NCBI GenBank assembly: GCA_030452125.1
Contig: JAKDMV010000020.1
Coordinates: forward strand, 1 to 35,332
Length of the DNA stretch: 35,332 nt
Direction of reading: 5' to 3'
Source: Micrococcaceae bacterium
Lineage (GTDB): Bacteria; Actinomycetota; Actinomycetes; Actinomycetales; Micrococcaceae
In this document: positions 7,950 to 16,095 of the stretch, one piece after another
Numbering within the stretch: position 1 is the first letter of the stretch
Layout: each line of letters begins with the position of its first letter
The notes under the pieces: generated by a model
Databases searched by the model: none
What the model saw: only the letters and a program-made list of their open reading frames with translations
Told to the model about the DNA's origin: nothing
Position numbers and translations under genes: made by a program

Positions 7950-9662
7950 GTGGCGTCGGTTCGTCGGGATCGGGCAGATCCGGTGGCGGGGGCCGGCAAC
8001 ACCCGTGCCCGCTATCGGCGCATCCTGCGTTTCGCGGCCTGGCACCTGGTGGTGACCTGGTGGTTCGAACTGTTCCTTCCACGGATCGGGCTCAGATGGA
8101 TGGCGGACCGGGGGCGGACCGAAAGGATGCGGCGCTTTGCGCAGCGTTTCCATCGGCTTGCGGTGGAACTGGGCGGTTTGATGATCAAGGTAGGGCAGTT
8201 CATGTCTTCCCGGCTCGATGTCCTTCCGCCGGAGATCACCGCCGAGTTGGAAGGTCTGCAGGACGAGGTTCCTCCTGTTCCGTTCCCCGCGATCCGGGCC
8301 CTTGCCGAGGCTGAGTTGGGTGCCGGGCTGGAGCAGGTCTTCGCCGCCGTCGAGGAGACACCCATTGCCGCAGCCTCTCTCGGGCAGGCGCACCGGGCAC
8401 GGCTGGTTCCCAGCCTGGCCGCCGATACCGGTTTCGACACGGTGATGCTGAAGGTTCAACGACCCGGCATCGAGGCCATTGTCGACATAGACTTGGCGGC
8501 CCTGCGCAAAGTCGGCGGCTGGCTCAGCCATGTGCGCCTGGTCTCCAAGCGCGCGGATATGCCGGCATTGGTCGAAGAGTTCGCCCAGACGAGCCGCGAG
8601 GAAATCGACTATCTGCAGGAAGCGGCCAATGCCGAGCGCTTCGCCGCGGACTTCGCAGAGGACGATCGGGTGGCGGTCCCTGCCGTGGTCTGGGAGCGAA
8701 GCGCCCGCCGCGTCCTCACCCTGGAGGACGTCACCGCCATCAAGATCACCGATGCCGTGGCGCTTCGTGCTGCAGGCATTGATCCGGCACAGGTGGCCCC
8801 CGTTTTCGCCTCGATTATGTTCGACCAGATGTTCACGAACGGTTTCTTCCATGCCGATCCCCACCCCGGAAACATCTTCGTCACCCCAACCGGCGACTCC
8901 TCTGCGGAGCACCCTTGGAAGCTGACGTTCATCGACTTCGGCATGATGGGGGACGTTCCACCCAGTACACGAAGCGGACTGCGGAAACTACTGATCGCCG
9001 CAGCCTCCCGGGACGGTAAAGGGCTCGTAGCCGCGATCGGCGACGTGGGCGTGTTGGTGCCCTCGACCGATACGGGCGAACTGGAGCGGGCCATGACGCA
9101 GCTTTTCGCCCGCTTCGGGGGGATGGGCTTCGCCGAGCTGAAGGACGTGGACCCGCGCGAATTTCGTGAATTCGCGACTGAATTCGGGGACGTCGTCAGG
9201 TCGTTGCCGTTCCAATTGCCGGAGAACTTCCTCCTCATCATCCGGGCGATGTCCCTGACCTCGGGCGTCTGCAGCACGCTAGATACCCAGTTCAACTTGT
9301 GGGACTCGGTGGAGCCCTATGCGGGGCAGCTGCTGCGCGACGAGCGCGGAAATTTCGTGCAGGACGTCGCCCGCGAGGGGCTCGATGTCGCCAAGGTCGC
9401 CGTGGGGCTGCCCAAACGCCTGGATGGCCTCATCACCGGAATCGAAGACGGGACCCTCTCGGTGGCCAGCCCCCGGCTGGAACGCCAAGTCGCAGGGTTG
9501 CAGCGCACCATCCAACGGGCGGTGGCGGTCCTGGTCTTCGGTGCCGTGCTCATCGCCGGATCCCTGGTCCGTCCCGACGACGTGGTGCTGGGCAACGTCC
9601 TGATGATCGGGTCTGCCGTTCCGCTGCTCACCGGACTGTGGGCGGGGCGCCGGCGGCCCTGA
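7950..9662 (+). CDS. ABC1/UbiB (AarF) family atypical kinase
   Basis: A 570-residue atypical kinase of the ABC1/ADCK/UbiB family, probably with ATPase or kinase activity on lipid or quinone-linked partners at the membrane. All signature elements are visible: the KxGQ motif (K80 to Q83 in LGGLMIKVGQFMSSRLDVLP), the Ala-rich loop AAASLGQAHRA (140-150), the catalytic Lys in MLKVQRPG (K168), the HADPHPGN loop (301-308) and DFG (329-331). Two C-terminal hydrophobic segments would anchor it. The GTG start lies 5 bp after the PadR stop. In quinone-making actinobacteria its target may be menaquinone or lipid homeostasis, but that is inference. Confidence 0.93.
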   Translation: MASVRRDRADPVAGAGNTRARYRRILRFAAWHLVVTWWFELFLPRIGLRWMADRGRTERMRRFAQRFHRLAVELGGLMIKVGQFMSSRLDVLPPEITAELEGLQDEVPPVPFPAIRALAEAELGAGLEQVFAAVEETPIAAASLGQAHRARLVPSLAADTGFDTVMLKVQRPGIEAIVDIDLAALRKVGGWLSHVRLVSKRADMPALVEEFAQTSREEIDYLQEAANAERFAADFAEDDRVAVPAVVWERSARRVLTLEDVTAIKITDAVALRAAGIDPAQVAPVFASIMFDQMFTNGFFHADPHPGNIFVTPTGDSSAEHPWKLTFIDFGMMGDVPPSTRSGLRKLLIAAASRDGKGLVAAIGDVGVLVPSTDTGELERAMTQLFARFGGMGFAELKDVDPREFREFATEFGDVVRSLPFQLPENFLLIIRAMSLTSGVCSTLDTQFNLWDSVEPYAGQLLRDERGNFVQDVAREGLDVAKVAVGLPKRLDGLITGIEDGTLSVASPRLERQVAGLQRTIQRAVAVLVFGAVLIAGSLVRPDDVVLGNVLMIGSAVPLLTGLWAGRRRP

Positions 9663-9684
9663 GGCGGCAAGCTCGCCGAAGGTC

Positions 9685-10527
9685 TCAGTCGCGGGCCTCT
9701 TTCAGCACGGTGTCCAGACGTTCGAAGTCCTCGTCCATCCCGGCGTCCATGCCGGAATCGATCATGGCGTCGCAGGCGTGTTTGGACGGGTAGGTCGAGG
9801 TGGCCTCCAGGGCGCTGGATCCGTCGCCGTGATCGACGAAATGCAGCGTCTCCAAGGTGACGTCGTGGTCCTCCTCGTACTCCCAGGTATGCACGATCAG
9901 CCCGGGAGAGACCACATGATAGGAGCCGTGGAACGGCCAGCTGCCGCCACCCTCGGCTTCGACGATGTAGTGGAACGCCCCTCCGGTGACCGCATCGAAG
10001 CGTTCCACGCGGACTGTGGTCCCCCGCGGGCCCATCCATTGCCTGAACAGTTCCACGTCCGTGTGGGCGCGCTGGACCAAGGCGGCCGGGGCGGAGAATT
10101 CGCGCCGGTGCACCACGCTTTGTTCGCCGACGCGGCGGTGTTCGGTCAGTCCCGGATGGTGGATGTCGTGCGGATTCATGATCTTTCCCCTGACGGTTGG
10201 ATCGGAGTGCTCCGGAAGGCGGGCCAGTACGGCGCCGAGACGTCGGTGGCGGTGCTCGAGCCGACGTCGTCGCTCCTGGAGCCAATGGTGCGCGGCATCC
10301 AGGGTCTGTTCTTCCAACTGAACGCGGCGCGTCCGGCCCTCCCGACGGCGGGTGATCAGCCCGGCGCGTTCCAGCACGCCCAGATGCCGCGTCAGGGATC
10401 TCTGGGAGATCTCGAACAGGGCGGCCAGGTCACCGACCGTGGCATCCGTCGCGGAGAGGTGGTCGACGATCGTCGCTCTCACCGGATCGCCCAAGGCGGT
10501 GAACGTCTGCGTTACGGGGGTGCTCAT
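9685..10527 (-). CDS. ArsR-type HTH fused to SRPBCC/AHSA1 domain
   Basis: A 280-residue two-domain protein. Residues 1-100 are an ArsR-like winged helix (TALGDPVRATIVDHLS, LFEISQRSLTRHLGVLERAGLITRRREGRTRRVQL) without obvious metal-binding cysteines. Residues from about 130 form an AHSA1-type SRPBCC domain (EFSAPAALVQRAHTDVELFRQWMGP, GGAFHYIVEAEGG, FHGSYHVVSPG). Actinobacteria often encode these as two adjacent genes; here they are one frame. An internal ATG at 10179 with AGGGGAAAG 5-6 nt upstream could give the SRPBCC domain alone. I chose ATG 10527 over the TTG at 10542. A role as regulator sensing a small hydrophobic ligand is inferred. Confidence 0.82.
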   Translation of the reverse strand: MSTPVTQTFTALGDPVRATIVDHLSATDATVGDLAALFEISQRSLTRHLGVLERAGLITRRREGRTRRVQLEEQTLDAAHHWLQERRRRLEHRHRRLGAVLARLPEHSDPTVRGKIMNPHDIHHPGLTEHRRVGEQSVVHRREFSAPAALVQRAHTDVELFRQWMGPRGTTVRVERFDAVTGGAFHYIVEAEGGGSWPFHGSYHVVSPGLIVHTWEYEEDHDVTLETLHFVDHGDGSSALEATSTYPSKHACDAMIDSGMDAGMDEDFERLDTVLKEARD

Positions 10528-10571
10528 CTTCCGATTCTTCAACCAGGGAATCCAATGTCAAGGCCTGCCGG

Positions 10572-10599
10572 TCCCCGGGGCGGCGCGTGGCCCCGGGGA
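10572..10599 (-). terminator. GC-rich terminator hairpin after aspA
   Basis: A perfect 10-bp inverted repeat (TCCCCGGGGC and GCCCCGGGGA) with an 8-nt loop starts 8 nt after the aspA stop codon and lies between aspA and the ArsR-SRPBCC gene. No U-run follows, as is usual for many high-GC terminators. Confidence 0.65.
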
Positions 10600-10606
10600 A
10601 CAGGGA

Positions 10607-12019
10607 CTATTCGGAGAGGTTGGCCAGGCGTGCCGGGCGCAGCAGCTCCTCCAGTTCGGTGCGGCTGAGCAGGTTCTGCTCCAGCACCAGGTCGGCGATC
10701 CCGCGGCCGGAATGCAGGGCCTCCATGGCGATCGCCGTCGAGGTGGCGTACCCCAGCTGCGGGGTCAGCGCCGTCACCAGGCCGATCGAGTTCTCCACGT
10801 TGGCCCGCAGCAGGTCCTCGTTGGCGGTGATACCCGACACGCAGTTGCGGGCCAGGGTCAGGCAGCCGGCTTCCAGGTGGCGCATCGACATCGACAGGGA
10901 GTGCACGATCACCGGTTCGAAGGCGTTGAGCTGGAGCTGTCCGGACTCGGCGGCCATCGAGATCGTCACATCGTGCCCGACCACCTGGTAGGCGACCTGG
11001 TTGACGACCTCGGGGATGACCGGGTTGACCTTGCCGGGCATGATCGAGGACCCTGCCTGAACGGCCGGCAGATTGATCTCGTTGAAACCCACCCGCGGGC
11101 CGGAGGACAGCAGGCGCAGATCGTTGCAGATCTTGGAGAGCTTCACGGCCACGCGCTTGAGCACGCCGGAAAGGTGCACGAAGGCGCCGACGTCCTGGGT
11201 GGCTTCGATCAGGTCGGGGGAGGTGGTCAGCGGCAGACCGGTCAGTTCGACCAGGTGCCGGCAGGCGGACTCGGTATAGCCGTCGGGGGCGTTGAGCGAG
11301 GTGCCGATCGCCGTGGCGCCCAGGTTGATCTCATGAACCAGCTCCAGGGACTCGGCCAACCGGTCGTGGTCTTCGCGGATGGTCACCGCGTAGGTGCCGA
11401 ACTCCTGGCCCAGCGTCATGGGTACGGCATCCTGCAGCTGGGTGCGGCCCATCTTCACCACGGTACGGAATTGGCTGGCCTTGGCCTGGAATGCGGTTTC
11501 GAGTTCTTCGATGGCCGCCAGCAGCGGGGCTGCGGTGAAGGAGGCCGCCACGTTCACTGCCGTGGGGTAGACGTCGTTGGTGGACTGGGAGAGGTTCACG
11601 TGGTCGTTGGGGTGCAGGTGCTGGTAGTCCCCACGTGCGTGGCCGAGGATCTCCAGGGCCCGGTTGGCGATGACCTCGTTGGCGTTCATATTCGTGCTGG
11701 TCCCGGCACCACCCTGGAGGACGTCGACGATGAACTGGTCATGCAGGGCGCCCCCGGCGATCTCCGCGCAGGCGGCATCGATGGCTTCGGCACGGGTGGC
11801 GTCCAGCAGACCGAGTTCGCGGTTCGCCCGGGCCGCCGCCTGCTTGACCAGGGCCAGGGCGCGGATCAGGTGCGGGTTCGAGCCCACCTGCTGGCCGGTG
11901 ATATGGAAATTTTCCGAGGCGCGCAGCGTGTGCACGCCCCAGTAGGCTTCGGCGGGGACTTCGCGGTCACCGATCAGATCGTGTTCGAGACGGGTGGCGG
12001 CCAAGGTGCTGATGGACAT
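10607..12019 (-). CDS. aspA: aspartate ammonia-lyase
   Basis: Converts L-aspartate to fumarate and ammonia in the cytosol, feeding the TCA cycle. The 470-residue length is standard for aspartase. The fumarase/aspartase signature GSSIMPGKVNP is at residues 323-333, with S325 as the expected catalytic serine; GAGTSTNMNANEV (104-116) and HLHPNDHVNLSQSTND (134-149) are the other two substrate-binding regions. The aspartase assignment over fumarase rests on the genetic context: the upstream gene encodes an asparaginase. AGGAG lies 10 nt before ATG 12019. It is the last gene of the operon after an 89-bp gap, and a strong hairpin follows it. Confidence 0.95.
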   Translation of the reverse strand: MSISTLAATRLEHDLIGDREVPAEAYWGVHTLRASENFHITGQQVGSNPHLIRALALVKQAAARANRELGLLDATRAEAIDAACAEIAGGALHDQFIVDVLQGGAGTSTNMNANEVIANRALEILGHARGDYQHLHPNDHVNLSQSTNDVYPTAVNVAASFTAAPLLAAIEELETAFQAKASQFRTVVKMGRTQLQDAVPMTLGQEFGTYAVTIREDHDRLAESLELVHEINLGATAIGTSLNAPDGYTESACRHLVELTGLPLTTSPDLIEATQDVGAFVHLSGVLKRVAVKLSKICNDLRLLSSGPRVGFNEINLPAVQAGSSIMPGKVNPVIPEVVNQVAYQVVGHDVTISMAAESGQLQLNAFEPVIVHSLSMSMRHLEAGCLTLARNCVSGITANEDLLRANVENSIGLVTALTPQLGYATSTAIAMEALHSGRGIADLVLEQNLLSRTELEELLRPARLANLSE

Positions 12020-12108
12020 GGGGTGATGCTCCTGAAGGGTGTTGCTCTGGGTGGGTATGGGAAAAGCGGGGGAGGGGACGACGGCGGTGTCGGCCGGTCC
12101 CGGAAGTA

Positions 12109-13071
12109 TCAGGCGGGGACGGCGGTGAGTTCGCCGACGCGTTCGCCGCCGCCCAGGGCGCCGACGGCCAGGAGGGGGTGCAGGGCCGCGGCCAGGGAGG
12201 GATCGTCGCTCAGCCGGGACAGGGCCGCCGCGGCGACGGGCATCCGCGCCCGGTCCCCGCCGTCGGAGATCTTCAGGGCCAGTCCCGTGCCGTCGGGCAG
12301 GCCGATGGCCTGGATGCCCTCGAAACCGTCCTTGGCGACCAGCCCGGGGACGGCGCGCATGATGGCTGTGACATCACGTCCCTCGCCGGCGACCAGCTCG
12401 GGGTGGGCGCGCATGGCATCGGCCACGGCACGTTCCGCGGTGCCCTCGGCGGCCGCGGCCAACCGGCCGAAGGCCCGGGCGACCCCGGCCAGGGACAGGG
12501 TGTAGACGGGGGTTCCGCAGCCATCGGTGCTGGTGGTGCCGACGTTCTCGCCGGTGAGGTCCTCGACGGTGCTGCGCAGTAGTTCGTTGATCGGGTGGGA
12601 TGTGTCGAGGTAGCCCTGAACGGGCCAGCCACGTTTCACGCAGAGGGCGACGAGCGCGGCATGTTTGCCCGAGCAGTTCTGGGCCAGTCGGGTGGGGCCG
12701 TTTCCAGCCTGCAGCCAGGCGCTTCGTTCTTCGGCGCCATAGGGCAGGTCGGTGCTGTTGGCCAAGGCCGAGGCGTCCATTCCGGCGTCGGCCAAGGTGG
12801 AGGCGGCGATGTCCTGATGGCGCTCGGAACCGGAGTGGCTGGCCGCGGCCAGGGCGAGTTGTTCGCTGGACACGGCCAGGCCGGCGCGCACCATGCCCAC
12901 GGCAAAGAGTGGTTTCAGGGCCGAGCGCGGGTAGAAGCCCGCCTGGCTGTCGCCCATGCTGGAGGAGATGCTCCCGTCGGGTGCGGTGGTGATCAGGGAT
13001 CCGTAGTGGACGGATTCGACGGCATCGCCTCGGGTCTGGACGGCGAGCGGGGCGTGGGAGGGAAGATTCAC
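12109..13071 (-). CDS. asparaginase, Rhizobium etli type (Asparaginase_II family)
   Basis: Hydrolyses L-asparagine to aspartate and ammonia. The 320-residue protein belongs to the Rhizobium etli-type family, unrelated to E. coli AnsA/AnsB. The residues of that family's active site are in place: RSALKP with S50 and K53, HSGS with S80, NCSGKH with C133 and K136, and DGCGTP with C185. The GTG start at 13071 overlaps the stop of the upstream GntR gene (GTGA), so translation is coupled. Together with aspA downstream it forms an Asn to Asp to fumarate path that releases two ammonia. Localisation is probably cytosolic, since no signal peptide is visible. Confidence 0.93.
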   Translation of the reverse strand: MNLPSHAPLAVQTRGDAVESVHYGSLITTAPDGSISSSMGDSQAGFYPRSALKPLFAVGMVRAGLAVSSEQLALAAASHSGSERHQDIAASTLADAGMDASALANSTDLPYGAEERSAWLQAGNGPTRLAQNCSGKHAALVALCVKRGWPVQGYLDTSHPINELLRSTVEDLTGENVGTTSTDGCGTPVYTLSLAGVARAFGRLAAAAEGTAERAVADAMRAHPELVAGEGRDVTAIMRAVPGLVAKDGFEGIQAIGLPDGTGLALKISDGGDRARMPVAAAALSRLSDDPSLAAALHPLLAVGALGGGERVGELTAVPA

Positions 13072-13775
13072 TGGGATCCGTTCTTCACGAGATGGTCGAC
13101 GGCGCCGTGGACGGCTCCGAGGTGTTCCTGCAGGGCGGTTTCGGCGGCCGCGGGGTCACGGGCCCGGATCGCCGAGACGATTTTCTGGTGTTCGGCTTCC
13201 GAGGCACGGCGGCGGCCAGAGACCAGGTTGATGGTCTCGGACTGGCGGGCCATGGCCTCGCGGATGTCCGCGATGACCTTGATGAAGACGCCATTGCCCC
13301 CGGCGGCGGCGATGGCCAGGTGGAAGGTGGTGTCTAGTTCCACCCAGGCTTCGGCGTCTTCCTCGGTCCGCATCTGCTCCATGAGCGAGGCCAGGCGTTC
13401 AAGATCCGCGGGAGTGCGTCGTTCGGCGGCCAGTCGGGCCGCCGGGCCCTCGATATGCGGGCGGGCCTCGAGGAGGTCGGTGGAGGAGAAGGTGCCCAGC
13501 ACCAGGTCGGTGGTGGCGTGGTCGGCGATGACGAAGGTGCCGCGGCCGGTCTCGGTGCGGGTCAGACCCAGGGACGCGCAGGAGCGCAGGGCCTCGCGCA
13601 CGACCGAACGGCTGACGCCGAAGCGGGCGCCCAGGGCTGCCTCCGAACTGAGTTTGGTGCCCACGGGCAGGTCGCCGGCTTCGATGGCCTTTCGCAGGGA
13701 GGCGAAGACCGCTTCGGGGGCGCTCGTGCGCTCGATCGGTTGCTGTCCTGCTGTCCAGCTGTCTGACAGGTTCAT
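13068..13775 (-). CDS. GntR/FadR family transcriptional regulator (FCD domain)
   Basis: A 235-residue regulator, first gene of the asparagine operon. Residues 20-85 hold the GntR winged helix (VFASLRKAIEAGDLPVGTKLSSEAALGARFGVSRSVVREALRSCASLGL, then GRGTFVI). The all-helical FCD effector domain follows and retains likely metal ligands: an Asp and His in ELDTTFHLAIA, then His in SEAEHQKIVSAI and LQEHLGAVH. The ligand is probably Asn, Asp or a related acid, by context. I chose ATG 13775; the open frame starts at 13799, but that extension is not family-like. Its stop overlaps the asparaginase start. Confidence 0.9.
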   Translation of the reverse strand: MNLSDSWTAGQQPIERTSAPEAVFASLRKAIEAGDLPVGTKLSSEAALGARFGVSRSVVREALRSCASLGLTRTETGRGTFVIADHATTDLVLGTFSSTDLLEARPHIEGPAARLAAERRTPADLERLASLMEQMRTEEDAEAWVELDTTFHLAIAAAGGNGVFIKVIADIREAMARQSETINLVSGRRRASEAEHQKIVSAIRARDPAAAETALQEHLGAVHGAVDHLVKNGSQ

Positions 13776-13782
13776 GAACAGT

Positions 13783-13812
13783 AGGATGGCACCGATCACA
13801 GTCCGAGGTCAA
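13783..13812 (-). promoter_or_regulatory. candidate promoter of the asparagine-degradation operon
   Basis: On the minus strand TTGACC (13807-13812) and CATCCT (13783-13788) are separated by 18 bp, a plausible sigma-70-type pair. The -10 lies 7 nt before ATG 13775, so the mRNA may be leaderless. Two palindromes lie just inside the gene: GTTCATGAAC (13770-13779) spans the start codon, and CTGTCTGACAG (13759-13769) follows; either could be the GntR operator. Confidence 0.4.
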
Positions 13813-14148
13813 AACAGGCGGGCCTCCGGAGCCGATACACTCTGGACGCGGCGGATGCTCGCGAGCTCCCTGCTTCGGTCTTTCGCCGGTCCCTGGAATT
13901 CGGAGCCCGGTGAAAGGCCCAGGCTCAAACGAGTGTCCCAAAGGTTAGGCCGCTACTCCAGGATTCGATACCCCTACGGAGCTGATTTTCGGTACGGCCC
14001 AATCATGGAATGGTGGCCTGAGGAGGATCTATATGAGGCCGCTCAACCGTTTTCGGCGGCTACTCCTCCTGTTGTGACGTTCCACCGATGCCCATGGCCC
14101 ATGTCTTCGCTCAGTCCGATCAGTCGCGACGCCAAAGAGGAGAACCGG
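13813..14148. other. intergenic region between the asparagine operon and the MFS exporter
   Basis: About 340 bp without a recognisable gene. The only coding-like element is the 14-codon ORF listed separately at 14033-14077. No tRNA, repeat or convincing terminator is visible. Long open frames crossing it on the plus strand are antisense shadows. Confidence 0.5.
14033..14077 (+). CDS. 14-aa minigene with strong ribosome binding site (tentative)
   Basis: An AGGAGG (14021-14026) sits 6 nt before ATG 14033, which opens the 14-codon frame MRPLNRFRRLLLLL ending in TGA. The peptide resembles a leader peptide or the start of a signal sequence. No gene follows on the plus strand for two kilobases, so it may be the relic of a lost gene or a chance match. 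Not recognised. Confidence 0.25.
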   Translation: MRPLNRFRRLLLLL

Positions 14149-15447
14149 TCACGGACGGGGCATGGCCCGCACTGCTGGAGAGGTGAGCAACACCAGAACT
14201 CCGAGTGCGCCAATTGCGCAGGTGAAGACACCCAAAGTTGCGTCAAGCCTAGCTTGAATGGCGGCTCCTGCAACGATCGGAGCAGCCACCGTGGCGAGTC
14301 CGCCGACAAGGCTGAAGGTGGCCATCACCCGTCCCTGCATGCCTGGAGACGTCTCGGCGAACACGTGTGCGAACAGCCCCCCGTTGAGCGCAGGAGAAGG
14401 AAGCATTGCGAGGACGCCCAAGACAAACAGTGTCCACGGTCGTCCGTCACACAGAAATAGCCCGGCAAAGATGGCGGTCATCCAAGACAGCCCGACGATC
14501 GCCAGGGGGCCAGGGGGGAATCGATCTGTCAGTGCCGGGGCTATGGCACTGCCAATCAGTCCACCGACAGCAAACCCGGCGACGGTGATCCCCGTTGTTA
14601 GCGCGTTCACCCCTGTTGAGGCCAGGTGCAAAACCGTCCAGGACGTACCGGAAAAAACCATGAGATTAACCAGTGGCGCAGCGACCAGAACTCGCCGTAA
14701 GGCACGGTGTTGACGTAGAAACGACAAAGCCTCCCGGTACCCCAGGAGCGCTTGAGCATATCGGCGGCGAGGGGAGGCACCTGAGTCCTTATCTAGTCCC
14801 TCATGTGTCACGGGGCCGAGGTCCTGGCGAATGTGTCGCAAGGTCAGGAGGAAACCCAGGTCGCATAAAACGCGAAGCATAAACGGGGCTGACGGTATGA
14901 GGGCGTAGAGTCCACCCGAAGCGGGACTGCCGACGATCTGCAATGTGGAGCTGCGTGCCTGTTCGGCACTCATTGCGCGCGGAAACTCTGGAGGTTTAAT
15001 CAATGACCGGGCCGAGGCGTCGAGGGCGGGATCGGCGATTCCCGCCGCACCCGCCGACACCACGAGCGCAACGACCACTGCCCAGGCAATCCAGGCTCTT
15101 CCTTCACCCCCTGCCAGGGTCAGGGTGGTCAGCAAGGCGACGAGCACGGTGTTCGCGGCCAGTGCCGCGAAAAGCGCACGGCGCAACAGCGTCCGACGGG
15201 AGATCACGTCAGCCAAGCCACCCCCTATGGGCACTACCAGCAGTTCGATTCCAAGAATGAGGCCGCTGATCAGACCGGCCAGGGCGACACTGGCCGTGAC
15301 GTCGACGAGTGCCAGCGTTACTGCCACCATGGTGGAAGTGCTCACAGCAAGCAGTGTTGTAGCTGCATACCACTGCCGGAAAGCAAGGCGTCGAAAAGGA
15401 TTCGGCTGGCTCTCGGAGTCGACGTGATTCTCGTCGGCGATGCTCAA
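14149..15447 (-). CDS. MFS exporter (EntS/MFS_3-like)
   Basis: A 432-residue twelve-helix major facilitator of the drug and siderophore exporter type. It starts with FRRLAFRQWYAATTLLAVS, has GGGLADVISRRTLLRRALF as motif A at about residues 75-95, and has a central loop of about 50 residues (RQDLGPVTHEGLDKDSGASPRRRYAQALLGYREALSFLRQH), the arrangement seen in EntS-like exporters. The TTG start at 15447 lies one base after the stop of the 159-aa gene, so translation is coupled. The cargo is unknown; the context suggests export of a peptide or antibiotic-like compound, or resistance. GC content is visibly lower than in the flanking metabolic operons. Confidence 0.87.
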   Translation of the reverse strand: MSIADENHVDSESQPNPFRRLAFRQWYAATTLLAVSTSTMVAVTLALVDVTASVALAGLISGLILGIELLVVPIGGGLADVISRRTLLRRALFAALAANTVLVALLTTLTLAGGEGRAWIAWAVVVALVVSAGAAGIADPALDASARSLIKPPEFPRAMSAEQARSSTLQIVGSPASGGLYALIPSAPFMLRVLCDLGFLLTLRHIRQDLGPVTHEGLDKDSGASPRRRYAQALLGYREALSFLRQHRALRRVLVAAPLVNLMVFSGTSWTVLHLASTGVNALTTGITVAGFAVGGLIGSAIAPALTDRFPPGPLAIVGLSWMTAIFAGLFLCDGRPWTLFVLGVLAMLPSPALNGGLFAHVFAETSPGMQGRVMATFSLVGGLATVAAPIVAGAAIQARLDATLGVFTCAIGALGVLVLLTSPAVRAMPRP

Positions 15448-15448
15448 A

Positions 15449-15928
15449 TCACAACTCCCCGTGTGTCTCGAGGGCTAAACTTCGCTGCCAGGTCACGCTT
15501 GTACATACGATGTCAGCCATTTCCGTGAACAGGCGAGTGTATTCTGGCTCAGCCCAGATCTGCTCCTGCAGATCGGCCCCAGAACTCAGCGCAGAAGTCA
15601 TATTGGCGATCCGCTCCCCGAGCTCAGCTATCCGACGGAGCCTCCACTGCTGGGTATCAGAATCCACGAGAAGCTGCTGATCTGGATAGTTGTTGTGCGC
15701 CGCGGCGAATTCTTGGACTGAAGCCACCGCTTCTATGGCACAGGTGCTGGTTTTAGCGAAGGTTGAAGAGATGGCGTCGACCTGAGGAGGAGTAGGGACT
15801 CCCGATCCAGTGATGACATCTTCGACAAGAGCATTCGCTGCGAAGAAATTTTGAGCCGCGCGGAAGAGGTCGCGGCAGTACCGAGCACTAGAGCGGACAT
15901 AGCTGTCATAGATGCCATCAATATTCAT
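15449..15928 (-). CDS. hypothetical 159-aa helical protein
   Basis: I do not recognise this protein. It is predicted mostly helical and soluble, with three stretches of coiled or amphipathic helix (NIDGIYDSYVRSSARYCRDLF, IAELGERIANMTSALSSG, AEPEYTRLFTEMADIVCTSV). No signal peptide or membrane segment is seen. I chose ATG 15928; the frame is open back to 15988, but that would start inside the hairpin. It is coupled to the exporter, since only one base separates its stop and the next start, and it follows the 12-codon minigene and hairpin. A role linked to the exporter's substrate or to its sensing is a guess. Confidence 0.6.
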   Translation of the reverse strand: MNIDGIYDSYVRSSARYCRDLFRAAQNFFAANALVEDVITGSGVPTPPQVDAISSTFAKTSTCAIEAVASVQEFAAAHNNYPDQQLLVDSDTQQWRLRRIAELGERIANMTSALSSGADLQEQIWAEPEYTRLFTEMADIVCTSVTWQRSLALETHGEL

Positions 15929-15949
15929 ACGAGTACTTTCTTGATTAGA

Positions 15950-15991
15950 GAAGTGCCCTGCTGGCCATCGATATGGCATACAGGGCACTTC
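15950..15991 (-). promoter_or_regulatory. large stem-loop between minigene and 159-aa gene (candidate attenuator)
   Basis: An 11-bp perfect stem (GAAGTGCCCTG and CAGGGCACTTC) encloses a 3x3 internal loop and a second 5-bp stem (GCCAT/ATGGC) with a 4-nt loop: 16 pairs in 42 nt. It starts 9 nt after the stop codon of the minigene and ends 21 nt before the ATG of the next gene. This is the geometry of a translation-controlled attenuator or terminator; there is no clear U-run after it. Confidence 0.7.
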
Positions 15992-16000
15992 AGCAAGTCA

Positions 16001-16039
16001 TTAGGGGCGGGTAGGACGGGGGTTGATGCCACCACGCAT
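16001..16039 (-). CDS. 12-aa minigene MRGGINPRPTRP
   Basis: A 12-codon ORF with an excellent ribosome binding site: AAAGGAG lies 7 nt before the ATG, better than that of any other gene in this segment. It encodes MRGGINPRPTRP, rich in Arg and Pro, ending Arg-Pro-stop. It heads the transcript of the 159-aa protein and the MFS exporter. It could be an arrest-type leader peptide controlling the downstream hairpin, or a very short product precursor. An Arg-Pro-stop end also occurs in TnaC, whose stop-codon stall controls tna transcription. No peptide-modifying enzyme is nearby. Confidence 0.5.
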   Translation of the reverse strand: MRGGINPRPTRP

Positions 16040-16095
16040 AATGGATCTCCTTTCTGTAAGGCCGCTAGCAGGTCTGTAATTTCATTACACAACGA

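Noticed and set aside
10352-12505. 717-aa plus-strand open frame antisense to aspA and the asparaginase gene
   Set aside because: Gly/Gln/Val-rich translation of the complementary strand of two clear enzymes; a high-GC shadow frame.
13940-13990. tRNA-like GATTCGATACCCC segment
   Set aside because: Resembles a T-loop, but the flanking bases do not pair into a T-stem and no other tRNA arms are found.
12595-14460. 621-aa plus-strand open frame
   Set aside because: Runs antisense through asparaginase, the GntR regulator and the end of the MFS exporter; low-complexity Arg/Ser composition, no domain.
15950-16039. Microcin C-like or other RiPP cluster around the 12-aa minigene
   Set aside because: No ThiF-like adenylyltransferase, P450, radical SAM enzyme, cyclase or peptidase nearby, and the peptide does not end in Asn; the exporter alone is not enough.
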